From assembly GCA_958445065.1 (NCBI GenBank), contig CAUCQW010000025.1:1-32816 (forward strand): a DNA stretch of 32,816 bases. Reading direction: 5' to 3'. Shown here in pieces: positions 1 to 8,075 of the stretch. The notes below the pieces were generated by a model. The model did no database searches, had not been told where the DNA came from, and worked only from the letters and a program-made list of their open reading frames with translations. Source of the DNA: an uncultured Collinsella sp. Its GTDB lineage: Bacteria; Actinomycetota; Coriobacteriia; Coriobacteriales; Coriobacteriaceae. A program made the position numbers and the translations under genes. Numbering within the stretch: position 1 is the first letter of the stretch; each line of letters starts with the position of its first letter.

Positions 1-39
1 TTAAACGTAATTCGATGTTCTTGAGGGTAGGGGATTGAT

Positions 40-639
40 TTGGGTCGTGCTGGGGGTATGACGCCGCCTTTGCGTTGGCGGTTGGGTGTTGCTGGTGGTG
101 TGGCACTGGTTGTGCTGCTCGTTGACCAGCTGACCAAGCTTGCGGTTCGTGCCGTGGGCGACGCTTTACATGTGACCGTCATCCCCGGTGTCATCGACTT
201 TATTTTTGTCCGCAATATCGGTGCTGCCTTTAGCATGGGCGAGGGGCATGGCATCGCGTTTGCCGTGCTGGCGTTGGCGGTTATTATCGCTATCGCCGTG
301 TACCTCGTTCGTGCATCCCAGCTCGCCCATCTTGAGGTTGTGGGCATGGCTATGGTCGCGGGCGGCGCTATCGGCAACGCGATCGATCGCCTTGTCTTTG
401 GCTTCGTGACCGATTTTATTGCCACCACCTTCATCGACTTCCCCGTCTTTAACGTGGCCGATATCGGCATCACCGTAGGTGTCGTGCTTGCCCTCATCGG
501 CTACATGTTCTTGAGCCCTGCGGCCCGTGATGTCGACGCGACTGCCGAGCTCAATGCCCGTGATGAGGCCCGCGCCAAGCGCAAAGCCAAGCAGCGTGGG
601 GAGCGTGCCCGCAAGATCCGCGAAAGGAATGAGCGCTAA
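40..639 (+). CDS. lspA: Lipoprotein signal peptidase (signal peptidase II)
   Basis: Membrane aspartyl peptidase that removes the signal peptide from diacylglyceryl-modified prolipoproteins. The family motifs are visible: NIGAAF near residue 59, GNAIDR with catalytic Asp116, and FNVAD with catalytic Asp141. There are four hydrophobic segments. The protein is 199 aa against the usual 150-170. The excess is a strongly charged Lys/Arg/Glu-rich cytoplasmic tail from about residue 160. I take the TTG at 40 as start because GGGG at 30-33 sits 6 nt upstream. An in-frame ATG at 58 is possible but has its G-run only 1 nt away. The stop overlaps the start of the next gene (TAATG), so the two are translationally coupled, the common lspA-rluD arrangement. 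Confidence 0.95.
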   Translation: MGRAGGMTPPLRWRLGVAGGVALVVLLVDQLTKLAVRAVGDALHVTVIPGVIDFIFVRNIGAAFSMGEGHGIAFAVLALAVIIAIAVYLVRASQLAHLEVVGMAMVAGGAIGNAIDRLVFGFVTDFIATTFIDFPVFNVADIGITVGVVLALIGYMFLSPAARDVDATAELNARDEARAKRKAKQRGERARKIRERNER

Positions 640-1652
640 TGGCCGACATCCATATTCTTGTTGCCGACGATTGCTCTGGCCAGCGTCTCGACGCCTTTCT
701 GGGTGCCAATGACGGCTGCCCCACGCGCTCTGCCTGCGCGCATCTGATCGAGGGCGGCGCCGTAATCGTGAACGGCGAGACCTGTTTGTCAAAAAAGTAT
801 GCCGTACGCGCCGGTGACCGCATCTCGGTTGACCTGCCCGAGCCTCACGATCCGACTGACGTGATTCCCGAGGCCATTCCCCTCGATATCCGCTACGAGG
901 ACGATTACCTCATCGTGCTCTCCAAGCAGCGGGGCCTTGTGTGCCATCCCGCCCATGGCCACGAGAGCGGCACGCTTGCGAACGCTCTGGTCTATCACTG
1001 TGGCATCGACCATCTTGGTACCGTGCAGGGTGAGGACCGCCCCGGGATCGTACATCGTTTGGATCGCGATACCTCGGGCCTCATGCTTGCGGCAAAGGAC
1101 GACGACACGCAGCGCGCGCTTCAAAATCTCATTCGCACGCGTACGCTCGACCGCCGCTATATCACGCTTGTCCACGGGCACATCGCCATGGACGAGGGCA
1201 CCATCAATACCGGGATCGCCCGTTCCACGCGCGACCGCGTCAAGATGGCGGTTTCGGACGACCCCTTTGCCCGTCAGGCCATTACGACCTTTAAGGTACT
1301 CGAGCGCTTTGATTCCACGCGCTTTGACGATGGTTATACGCTCGTCGAGTGCCACCTGTTTACGGGCCGCACACATCAGATTCGCGTGCATATGCGCCAT
1401 ATCAACCACGCCTGCGTGGGCGATCCGCTCTACGGCAAGTGCGATGCACGCGCCGATCAGGGTCTGACCAGGCAATTCCTTCATTCCTGGCGTGTTGCAT
1501 TCGACCATCCCGTGACGGGGGAGCGCATTGAGTGCCGCGACGAGCTACCGTGGGATCTCGCCGCGGTTCTTGACGACCTGGCCCCGCGCTCGCTTGGCCG
1601 CACCGCTGCCGGCGACGAAATAGTTCCGCAGCTCGGTCTGCTCGAAGCCTAG
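639..1652 (+). CDS. rluD: RluD/RluA-family 23S rRNA pseudouridine synthase
   Basis: Converts specific uridines in RNA, probably 23S rRNA, to pseudouridine. An N-terminal S4-like RNA-binding domain (about residues 12-70, starting SGQRLDAFL) is followed by the synthase domain. The signature HRLDRDTSG carries the catalytic Asp142, and a second conserved block, GRTHQIRVHM, lies near residue 246. At 337 aa it has family length. The start ATG overlaps the lspA stop by one base. Family membership is certain, but the exact target site (RluD rather than another RluA member) is inferred from the S4 domain and the lspA neighbour. Confidence 0.92.
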   Translation: MADIHILVADDCSGQRLDAFLGANDGCPTRSACAHLIEGGAVIVNGETCLSKKYAVRAGDRISVDLPEPHDPTDVIPEAIPLDIRYEDDYLIVLSKQRGLVCHPAHGHESGTLANALVYHCGIDHLGTVQGEDRPGIVHRLDRDTSGLMLAAKDDDTQRALQNLIRTRTLDRRYITLVHGHIAMDEGTINTGIARSTRDRVKMAVSDDPFARQAITTFKVLERFDSTRFDDGYTLVECHLFTGRTHQIRVHMRHINHACVGDPLYGKCDARADQGLTRQFLHSWRVAFDHPVTGERIECRDELPWDLAAVLDDLAPRSLGRTAAGDEIVPQLGLLEA

Positions 1653-1670
1653 CCAGTATTAGGTGGTTTC

Positions 1671-1700
1671 TTGAACTCGGTAAGCCTGCGGTAAGATATA
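1671..1700 (+). promoter_or_regulatory. Possible promoter of the glycosyltransferase gene
   Basis: TTGAAC at 1671-1676 resembles a -35 box. Candidate -10 sequences are TAAGAT at 1692 (spacer 15) and GATATA at 1695 (spacer 18), so neither spacing is ideal. It lies in the only gap before the gene at 1735. Weak support. Confidence 0.35.
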
Positions 1701-1734
1701 CGGTTGTTTACGTAACGCGTTCTCGGGAGCCTGT

Positions 1735-3030
1735 ATGCTCGCCTTTTTACAAACCAACACACCCATCGTGATCTTCAACCAGATTGTTGTCACGCTGCTC
1801 ACGGTCTGCTTTCTGTACCAGGTGGTCTTCTTTGTCATTGGCGCTCTTCGTGGCGAGGTCGCGCCTCCCAAGGCCAAAAAACTTCACCGCTATGCCTTCT
1901 TCATTGCTGCGCATAACGAGGAAGCCGTAATTGCCAATCTCGTACGCTCCATCAAGGACCAGGACTATCCGTCCGAGCTTATCGAGGTCTTCGTGGTCGC
2001 CGACGCCTGCACCGACAACACAGCGCAGCTCGCGCGCGAGGCAGGCGCCATCGTTTATGAGCGCAACGACCTAGCCCGCAAGGGTAAGAGCTGGGTCATG
2101 GACTTTGGTTTCGATCGCATTCTCAACGAGTATCCCGACACGTTTGAGGGCTACTTTATCTTCGATGCCGATAACGTCATCTCCCGCGATTACGTCTCCA
2201 AGATGAATGATGCCTTTGACCAGGGCTTCCATGTGGTCACGAGCTATCGTAACTCCAAGAACTTCGGCAGCTCGTGGATCTCGGCGGCTAATGCTACGTG
2301 GTATCTGCGCGAGGCGCGCTTCCTTAACAATGCGCGTAATATCTGCAAGACTTCCTGCGCTGTATCGGGTTCGGGCTATCTCATTTCTGCCAGTGTTATC
2401 GAGGGCATGCACGGCTGGCAGTTCCACACGCTGACTGAGGACATTCAGTTCACCACGTTCTGCGCTATCCATGGCATTCGCATTGGCTATGCGCCGGCGG
2501 AGTTCTTTGACGAACAGCCCGTGACGTTTAAGGCGTCCTGGAAGCAGCGTATGCGCTGGACCAAGGGCTTCTACCAGGTGTTCTTTACCTACGGTAAGCA
2601 CTTGGTCAAGTCGACGTTCCGCTATCATCGCTTTGCCGCCTACGACATGTTCATGACGATCGCCCCGGGTATGCTGCTATCGCTGATCTCGATGCTCGCT
2701 AATGCGACGTTCTTGATTGTGGGTGGCCTTTCGCATGGTTTCTTGGCTACCGAAGTCGAGATGCAGGCGTGCGCCGCTTCGCTCATTATGACCTTCGCCA
2801 TGATGTATCAGACCTTCTTTATCTTGGCGCTGCTCACGACTATCTTTGAGTACAAGCACATTCACTGCGCGCAAAAGTGGCGTCTGGTGACTAACCTGTT
2901 TACCTTCCCGATTTTTATGTTCAGCTATATCCCCATCACGGTGGCCGCGCTGTTCCTGAAGGTCGACTGGGTTCCTACCCAGCATGCCGTAAACGTCACC
3001 CTCGACGAGGTCATGCAAGGCGCCAAATAA
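1735..3030 (+). CDS. Membrane-bound family 2 glycosyltransferase
   Basis: Likely transfers a sugar from a nucleotide-sugar onto a growing polysaccharide or lipid at the cytoplasmic membrane face. The 431-aa protein has one N-terminal membrane segment (about residues 12-37), then a GT-A catalytic domain. Motifs are VADACTDNT, the metal-binding DADN (Asp144, Asp146), TED (Asp236 as probable base) and QRMRW (271-275). The QxxRW signature is typical of processive synthases such as cellulose, hyaluronan or poly-GlcNAc synthases. Several C-terminal membrane segments follow. GGGAG 5 nt upstream of the ATG supports the start. No cyclic-di-GMP (PilZ) domain or partner subunit is visible, so the product is unknown. 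Confidence 0.85.
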   Translation: MLAFLQTNTPIVIFNQIVVTLLTVCFLYQVVFFVIGALRGEVAPPKAKKLHRYAFFIAAHNEEAVIANLVRSIKDQDYPSELIEVFVVADACTDNTAQLAREAGAIVYERNDLARKGKSWVMDFGFDRILNEYPDTFEGYFIFDADNVISRDYVSKMNDAFDQGFHVVTSYRNSKNFGSSWISAANATWYLREARFLNNARNICKTSCAVSGSGYLISASVIEGMHGWQFHTLTEDIQFTTFCAIHGIRIGYAPAEFFDEQPVTFKASWKQRMRWTKGFYQVFFTYGKHLVKSTFRYHRFAAYDMFMTIAPGMLLSLISMLANATFLIVGGLSHGFLATEVEMQACAASLIMTFAMMYQTFFILALLTTIFEYKHIHCAQKWRLVTNLFTFPIFMFSYIPITVAALFLKVDWVPTQHAVNVTLDEVMQGAK

Positions 3031-3038
3031 CCACCACC

Positions 3039-3080
3039 AAAACCACCGCAAAGGGGACAGGCACCTTTGTGGTGGTTTTT
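3039..3080 (+). terminator. Intrinsic terminator with REP-like loop sequence
   Basis: A 16-bp stem (3039-3054 with 3064-3079, one G-T wobble) closes a 9-nt loop, and the right arm ends in a T run. It starts 8 nt after the glycosyltransferase stop. The loop and flanks carry GGGGACAGGCACC, a motif I recall as recurrent in REP-like repeats. Confidence 0.8.
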
Positions 3081-3111
3081 GCTTTTGCGATGCAGCTCGA
3101 GGAGGCTTCCG

Positions 3112-3534
3112 ATGGTCTATATCCCGTTTTGGATTTGCATCCTTGCTGGCGTGGCAATTGATGCCGGAGAGCGACGGTTTCCCAATGGGCTTGCCGGCGC
3201 ATGTGCCGTGGCGGCGTTGGCGGGTGTTTGGCTCGACCTCGGTTTGAACACAGCGCTTGACCACGCGGGTCTTGCCGTCATTGTGTATCTTGCTCTCGTG
3301 CTGACTGAGTCCCTCTGGCGTCGTTTTCGCCAAATCCCGGGCATCGGCATGGGGGATGCCAAGGCGCTCTTCGCGCTTTGCACGCTCGACCCTATAGGCG
3401 GCATCGTGGCATTTGCCGTCGCACTCCTGGCCCTGGCCCTCTCCTGCCTCTTCACAAAATCGCGCTCCCTGCCATTGCTCCCGTTTTTGGTGCCGATTTT
3501 TGCCATAATCGAGGTCGTGGGCTGCACTCTGTAA
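3112..3534 (+). CDS. Small A24-family prepilin peptidase
   Basis: Probable aspartyl membrane protease of the type IV prepilin peptidase family (A24), which cleaves leader peptides of pilin-like proteins. Both family Asp motifs are present: Asp17 in IDAGERRFPN (the DxxxxxIPN-type block) and Asp82 in GMGDAK (the GxGD block). The protein is 140 aa with several hydrophobic segments, matching the minimal peptidase core without the N-methyltransferase domain. GGAGG at 3101-3105 sets the ATG at 3112; a longer in-frame reading from 3067 would start inside the terminator. No pilin or pilus-assembly genes are nearby, so its substrates lie elsewhere. Confidence 0.82.
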   Translation: MVYIPFWICILAGVAIDAGERRFPNGLAGACAVAALAGVWLDLGLNTALDHAGLAVIVYLALVLTESLWRRFRQIPGIGMGDAKALFALCTLDPIGGIVAFAVALLALALSCLFTKSRSLPLLPFLVPIFAIIEVVGCTL

Positions 3535-3565
3535 CCGATTGCGCATCGTTCTTAAGGAGCATGCC

Positions 3566-4813
3566 ATGGCAACTAATCAAGAAACGGCCGCCATCAAGGC
3601 GCGTATGGACCGTATTCCTTCGGCGTTGTCGCCCGAGCTCGTCGAGCGCATTGCCGCCAATCGTGCTTCGGGCACTGTCAATCCGTATCGTTGCAACGAC
3701 GACCAGGTCATTCGTCGTGTCGATCGTGATGCGGACAAAGGCACGCTTATGCGTCCGGCGTTTATGCGCGATACCGAAAAAATCCTCCATCTACCGGCGT
3801 ACACCCGTTATGCAGGCAAAACGCAGGTTTTTAGCTTTCGAAGCAACGACGACTTGTCGCGTCGTGGTCTACACGTGCAGCTCGTCTCGCGCATTGCGCG
3901 CGATATCGGTCGCGCCCTCGGGCTCAACTGCGATCTGATTGAAGCGATCGGTCTGGGTCACGACTTGGGGCACACGCCTTTCGGCCATGCCGGCGAGCGA
4001 TTCCTCAACGATATCTTTCATGAGCGTACGGGGCGTTATTTTTTCCATAACGTGCAGTCGGTCCGCGTGCTCGACGCGTTGTATGGCCGCAACGTGTCGC
4101 TCCAGACGCTCGACGGCGTGCTATGCCATAACGGCGAGTACGAGCAGCGTGTGTTTGAGCTTTCGGACATGGGCTCCTTTGACCAGTTCGATCAGACGGT
4201 TGAGGACTGTATCGCCACGGGCTATAGCGCGATTGAGCACCTGCGCCCCATGACGCTCGAGGGCTGCGTCGTTCGCATCTCGGATATTCTTGCCTACGTC
4301 GGTCGTGACCGTCAGGATGCGATCGCGGCGGGCCTGCTGTCACCTGACGCTTTTGATGATGGCCGGGGCGGTGCCTACAACAGTTGGATCCTTACGCACG
4401 CTTCCATCGATATCGTGGAGCATAGCTATGGTAAGCCGCGCATCGAGATGAGCGAGGACCTGTTTGAGGAGATCCGCCGGGCCAAGCGCGAGAACTACGA
4501 GAAGATCTATAGCAAGGGCGGTATCGAAGGCGATTCCGAGGCGGAGCTGCGCGAGGCATTCGAAAAACTCTACGACCGTTGCCTGCAGGATATAAACGAA
4601 GGCGACGAGTCTTCGTATATCTTTAAGCACCACATTTCGCGCATTGAGCAGCAGCTTTCCTACTACGATCGCACCTATGCCTGGCAGGACGACAAGGATC
4701 AAGCCGTGGTGGATTATATCGCGAGCATGACGGACGGTTATTTCTGCGAACTGACGAGCAAGCTGTTCCCGGGTCTAAAGTTTCCGCACCGTACCTATAT
4801 TAACGAACGGTAG
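3566..4813 (+). CDS. dgt: dGTPase-like HD-domain deoxynucleoside triphosphate triphosphohydrolase
   Basis: HD-superfamily hydrolase expected to cleave dNTPs to deoxynucleoside and tripolyphosphate, influencing dNTP pools. The metal site is visible: His in RRGLHVQ near residue 99, His132-Asp133 in HDLGHTPFGHAGE, and downstream acidic residues. AAGGAG at 3554-3559 lies 6 nt before the ATG at 3566, giving 415 aa. An in-frame TTG at 3539 lacks this spacing. At 415 aa it is closer to the shorter dGTPase-like proteins than to E. coli Dgt (about 505 aa), so the preferred nucleotide cannot be read from sequence. Confidence 0.88.
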   Translation: MATNQETAAIKARMDRIPSALSPELVERIAANRASGTVNPYRCNDDQVIRRVDRDADKGTLMRPAFMRDTEKILHLPAYTRYAGKTQVFSFRSNDDLSRRGLHVQLVSRIARDIGRALGLNCDLIEAIGLGHDLGHTPFGHAGERFLNDIFHERTGRYFFHNVQSVRVLDALYGRNVSLQTLDGVLCHNGEYEQRVFELSDMGSFDQFDQTVEDCIATGYSAIEHLRPMTLEGCVVRISDILAYVGRDRQDAIAAGLLSPDAFDDGRGGAYNSWILTHASIDIVEHSYGKPRIEMSEDLFEEIRRAKRENYEKIYSKGGIEGDSEAELREAFEKLYDRCLQDINEGDESSYIFKHHISRIEQQLSYYDRTYAWQDDKDQAVVDYIASMTDGYFCELTSKLFPGLKFPHRTYINER

Positions 4814-4828
4814 TTCGTATTAATTCGG

Positions 4829-4834
4829 TATACT
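4829..4834 (+). promoter_or_regulatory. Possible -10 box upstream of rarA
   Basis: TATACT lies 16 nt after the dgt stop, with no good -35 box 16-18 nt upstream. It would give a short leader before the rarA start. Tentative. Confidence 0.3.
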
Positions 4835-4874
4835 GGTTAGTTGAAAACGTTTTTGATTGATGCACGGGATGGCT

Positions 4875-6224
4875 ATGGACGACCTTTTTTCTGCCTCGAC
4901 GCGCGAGCGTTCCTTTAAAAATGCGCCGCTCGCGGTGCGCATGCGACCCAATTCGCTCGACGAGTACGTGGGCCAGCAAAAGGCCGTCGGTAAGGGCTCA
5001 TGGTTGCGTGCCGCGATCGAGCACGACGTGCTTTCGAGCGTGATTCTGTACGGGCCGGCCGGTACGGGTAAGACGACGCTGGCCCACATTATCGCCAACC
5101 ATACCAAGAGCGAGTTTGTCGAGGTCAGCGCTGTGACGGGTACCGTAAAGGATCTTCGCCGCGTGATTGACGAGGCCAAGACGCGCCTGAATACGTACGA
5201 CCGCCGCACCATCTTGTTCATCGATGAGATTCACCGCTTCTCTAAGTCGCAGCAGGATGCCCTGCTACATGCAGTTGAGAACCGTACTGTCGTTATGATT
5301 GGCGCTACGACAGAGAATCCGTACTTCGAGGTCAACTCCGCACTGTTGTCGCGCGGGCGCGTGGTAGAGCTTGAGCACCTGAAGGACGAGGATATCGCCA
5401 TGCTTATCGAGCGTGCGCTCGAGGCACCTCAGGGCCTGAACGGTAAATTCTCGGCCGATGATGATACGGTCAAGACCATTTGCACGCTGGCAGCGGGTGA
5501 TGCACGCTCAGCCCTGACGACACTCGAGCTGGCGAGTGAGATTGCCGTCACGCGTCCCGATACCGAAGGGACGCCAGCGCCGGCGGCGGGGGAGCGTTAT
5601 CCCATTACCGTGGATGACGTAAAGATTGCTAATCCGCGTCGTGGATTTTCGTATGACAAAAACGGCGACATGCACTACGACATCATCAGTGCGTTCATCA
5701 AGTCCATGCGCGGTAGCGACCCCGATGCCACGATCTATTGGCTCGCGCGCATGATTGATGCGGGGGAGGATCCCAAGTTTATCGCTCGCCGTATTATGAT
5801 TCATGCTTCTGAGGACGTTGGCAACGCCGACCCGCAGGCGCTTTTAGTGGCACATGCCGCGTTTAAGTCTGCCGAGGTCATTGGCTATCCCGAGTGCCGC
5901 ATTAACCTGGCTCAGGCTGCACTCTATGTGTGCTTGGCGCCTAAATCCAACGCGTGTGAGGCTTCGATCGATGCGGCGCTGGCCGATATCCATTCTAGTG
6001 GGCTTCGCGAGGTGCCGAGTTATCTGCGCGATCGCCATCGCCCAGGCAGCGACGAATACGGTGTGTATAAATATCCGCACGATTATCCCGAAGGCTGGGT
6101 CGACCAGCGCTATTTGCCCGAGGGACTGGAGCGCGGCGCGTTCTGGCAGCCTGCCGGCCGCGGTTGGGAAGAGTGGCGCGTAGAGCAAAGTGAACGCGAC
6201 CGCAGCGGGAATGCACCGAAGTAG
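4875..6224 (+). CDS. rarA: RarA/MgsA replication-associated recombination AAA+ ATPase
   Basis: Clamp-loader-like AAA+ ATPase that acts at stalled replication forks. The N-terminal half has Walker A GPAGTGKT (about 60-67), Walker B ILFIDEIHRF (about 113-122) and the sensor-1 block GATTENPYFEV. The C-terminal half matches the RarA-specific tetramerisation region, including ASEDVGNADP and the DYPEGWVDQRYLPEGL block. Several starts are in frame (TTG 4857, ATG 4860, 4869, 4875), none with a strong ribosome binding site. I chose 4875 (449 aa) because GGGA is 5 nt upstream and the sequence then starts MDDLF. A start at 4860 or 4869 is nearly as likely. Confidence 0.93.
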   Translation: MDDLFSASTRERSFKNAPLAVRMRPNSLDEYVGQQKAVGKGSWLRAAIEHDVLSSVILYGPAGTGKTTLAHIIANHTKSEFVEVSAVTGTVKDLRRVIDEAKTRLNTYDRRTILFIDEIHRFSKSQQDALLHAVENRTVVMIGATTENPYFEVNSALLSRGRVVELEHLKDEDIAMLIERALEAPQGLNGKFSADDDTVKTICTLAAGDARSALTTLELASEIAVTRPDTEGTPAPAAGERYPITVDDVKIANPRRGFSYDKNGDMHYDIISAFIKSMRGSDPDATIYWLARMIDAGEDPKFIARRIMIHASEDVGNADPQALLVAHAAFKSAEVIGYPECRINLAQAALYVCLAPKSNACEASIDAALADIHSSGLREVPSYLRDRHRPGSDEYGVYKYPHDYPEGWVDQRYLPEGLERGAFWQPAGRGWEEWRVEQSERDRSGNAPK

Positions 6225-6324
6225 CTGCTGATAATTTTGTCCCACGTTGCTGCTCTTGGCATGTTCGGTCCCCTTTGGGGTACCATGGAAACCGTCTGTA
6301 TATCGATTCCTTTGGGAGGCTTGC

Positions 6325-6912
6325 ATGAGTCCCATTCAAATCGCCCTGCTGCTGCTCGCCGTTGCCGGCGTGTGGGCCATCGTTGAGCTCGCGCTTACCC
6401 TGCGTAAGACCCGCACCGTTGTCGACTCGCTCGATAAGACCGTGAACGACCTCAACAACACCATCGCCGAGGCTCAGCCTGTGGTGGCAAAGCTCGATGG
6501 CGCTGTCGATGAGCTTACGCCGGCGCTTGCCCAGATGGAGCCGCTGCTTAAGTCGAGCAAGACGGCAGTTGATGCCCTTACCTCCAATCTCGTAGAGGTC
6601 GAAGCCGTGGTTCGCGACATTTCCGAGGTTACGGGCAGCATGGCCGAGGCCAGCAATGCTGTGTCGAGCGTGACCGACTCTGCCGCCGGTGCTGTGCAGA
6701 AGCTCTTCAATAAGGTGAAGTCTCCTGCGGCTGACACCGAGCGCAAGCTCGCCGCTGCTGCTGCGGAGGCAGAGCGGCCTACCGAGCGCGTCCTAATTGG
6801 CGAGGACGAGGCCGCCGCGGGCGACGATGATGGTCAGAAGTCTGTATCCAAGCCGGCTCAGTATTACACCTATACGCCCGCCGAGACCTCTGAGGAGTCC
6901 TGCGATGAGTAG
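6325..6912 (+). CDS. DUF948-like single-pass membrane protein
   Basis: The 195-aa protein has an N-terminal membrane helix (about residues 4-24). A long stretch with heptad-like spacing of Leu, Val and Ala among Asp, Lys and Thr follows (about 30-130), then an Ala/Glu-rich tail. The layout resembles DUF948 proteins such as Bacillus YtxG, some of which belong to the general stress response; its molecular function is not known. GGGAGG 5 nt upstream fixes the ATG at 6325. Its end overlaps the start of the anti-sigma-like gene by 8 bases, and a stress-type sigma factor follows, so co-regulation with that module is likely. Family assignment rests on architecture rather than a signature motif. Confidence 0.65.
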   Translation: MSPIQIALLLLAVAGVWAIVELALTLRKTRTVVDSLDKTVNDLNNTIAEAQPVVAKLDGAVDELTPALAQMEPLLKSSKTAVDALTSNLVEVEAVVRDISEVTGSMAEASNAVSSVTDSAAGAVQKLFNKVKSPAADTERKLAAAAAEAERPTERVLIGEDEAAAGDDDGQKSVSKPAQYYTYTPAETSEESCDE

Positions 6913-7282
6913 CGAAGCAACCTGCCCTATCACGCTGACCGTTGCCGGTGACCCGCGTCTCGCTCGCCTTGTGCGCATGACGGCAGCCAACGTTGGTGCC
7001 CTGTGCTCTATGTCTGTCGATCGCATCGAGGACATCCGCATGGCTGCTGAGGAGGCTTTCATCTTTGGTTGCACCGCGGTCGACTGCGATGACATCACCA
7101 TCAAATTCGATGTCGATGAGACCCACGTTGGCATGACTATTACCTTTGGCGACCAGGCTACGGTCGATGAAGACGACCAGGCTGCGGTGTATGCCGAGCT
7201 CATCCTCGCGAGCGTGTGCGACTCCTACGAAAAGACTACGGCGCCCCTGACGCTTTCCCTCGACCTCAAGGCGGATATCTAA
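6905..7282 (+). CDS. RsbW/SpoIIAB-like anti-sigma protein with degenerate ATP site
   Basis: A 125-aa protein whose block RIEDIRMAAEEA matches the conserved helix of the RsbW/SpoIIAB anti-sigma kinase family, and whose position directly before a sigma-B/F/G-type gene fits. It probably binds and restrains that sigma factor. The kinase features are eroded. Where family members read EACTNA (N-box Asn), this one reads EAFIFG. The following glycine boxes (DxGxG and GxGL) are not recognisable. ATP binding and phosphorylation of an RsbV partner are therefore doubtful, and no rsbV-like gene is nearby. The start at 6905 overlaps the upstream gene. Its stop is one base before the sigma-factor ATG. Confidence 0.7.
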   Translation: MSSEATCPITLTVAGDPRLARLVRMTAANVGALCSMSVDRIEDIRMAAEEAFIFGCTAVDCDDITIKFDVDETHVGMTITFGDQATVDEDDQAAVYAELILASVCDSYEKTTAPLTLSLDLKADI

Positions 7283-7283
7283 T

Positions 7284-8075
7284 ATGACCGAACGTTCCCG
7301 GAGCGGCAAGACCGCTTGGGACAAGGAGAAAACCCGCGAGCTGTTTCGTCGTTACAAGGAGACCGGTGATCCGGACGCCCGTGAGCAGCTCGTCATGTCC
7401 CATATGAACCTGGTAAGGTTTCTTGCCAACAAATTTAAGAATCGCGGCGAGCCGCTCGACGACCTCATGCAGGTCGGCTATCTGGGCTTGCTCAAGGCTA
7501 TCGACCGTTTTGATCCCGAGCGCGGACTCGAGTTCACGACGTTTGCGACACCCACTATCCTGGGCGAGATCAAACGCCATTTTCGCGACAAGGGCTGGAG
7601 TGTGCGCGTACCGCGTCGTCTGCAGGAGCTCTCGGCCAAGGTCAACCAGGCTACTGACAAACTTACCAACGAGCTGCAGCGTTCGCCCAAGGTTGAGGAG
7701 ATCGCTGAGTATCTAGATGTGACTGTCGATGAGGTCCTCGAGGCTATGGAATCGTCTTCGGCCTATACCTCGGTGCCCATCGAGGCTCCTAGTGCGTCCG
7801 ATTCCGACGATGCCCCTTCGATTCTCGACCGTTACGCCGACGACGACAACGAGCTCGACTTTACCGATGACCGCCTAGTGATCGAGGAAGCCATCCGTGA
7901 TTTCTCGCCGCGCGAGCGCGAGGTGATCGAGCTGCGCTTTGTGAAGGGCATGACCCAGATCGAGATCGCCAAGAAGCTGGGTATTTCTCAGGTGCAGGTT
8001 TCGCGTCTGCTGCGCCGCACGCTTAAGAAGATTCAGGACAAGATCGACCCCGACGGAGTGATGATTCGTTCATGA
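7284..8075 (+). CDS. Sigma-70 family factor of the sigma-B/F/G group
   Basis: Directs RNA polymerase to a specialised promoter set. The 263-aa protein has region 2 with the core-binding and -10-recognition block (LMQVGYLGLLKAIDRFDPERG then FATPTILGEIKRHFRDKGW, about residues 61-105). VRVPRR opens region 3, and region 4 carries a helix-turn-helix (SPREREVIELRF, then MTQIEIAKKLGISQVQVSR, about 210-245). The block spelled FATPTILGEIKRHFRD is characteristic of the SigB/SigF/SigG group. The start follows the anti-sigma stop by one base and the end overlaps the permease gene by four bases (ATGA). Whether the regulon is stress or something else cannot be told here. Confidence 0.93.
   Translation: MTERSRSGKTAWDKEKTRELFRRYKETGDPDAREQLVMSHMNLVRFLANKFKNRGEPLDDLMQVGYLGLLKAIDRFDPERGLEFTTFATPTILGEIKRHFRDKGWSVRVPRRLQELSAKVNQATDKLTNELQRSPKVEEIAEYLDVTVDEVLEAMESSSAYTSVPIEAPSASDSDDAPSILDRYADDDNELDFTDDRLVIEEAIRDFSPREREVIELRFVKGMTQIEIAKKLGISQVQVSRLLRRTLKKIQDKIDPDGVMIRS

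Noticed and set aside
1..38. Possible 3' end of an upstream gene (a stop at 22-24 in one frame and at 36-38 in another)
   Set aside because: Too short to recognise any protein or to choose a frame.
6270..6295. GGTCCCC/GGGGTACC hairpin upstream of the DUF948-like gene, considered as a sigma-B-type promoter or terminator
   Set aside because: No T run follows, and the spacing does not fit a GTTT/GGGTAT sigma-B promoter.
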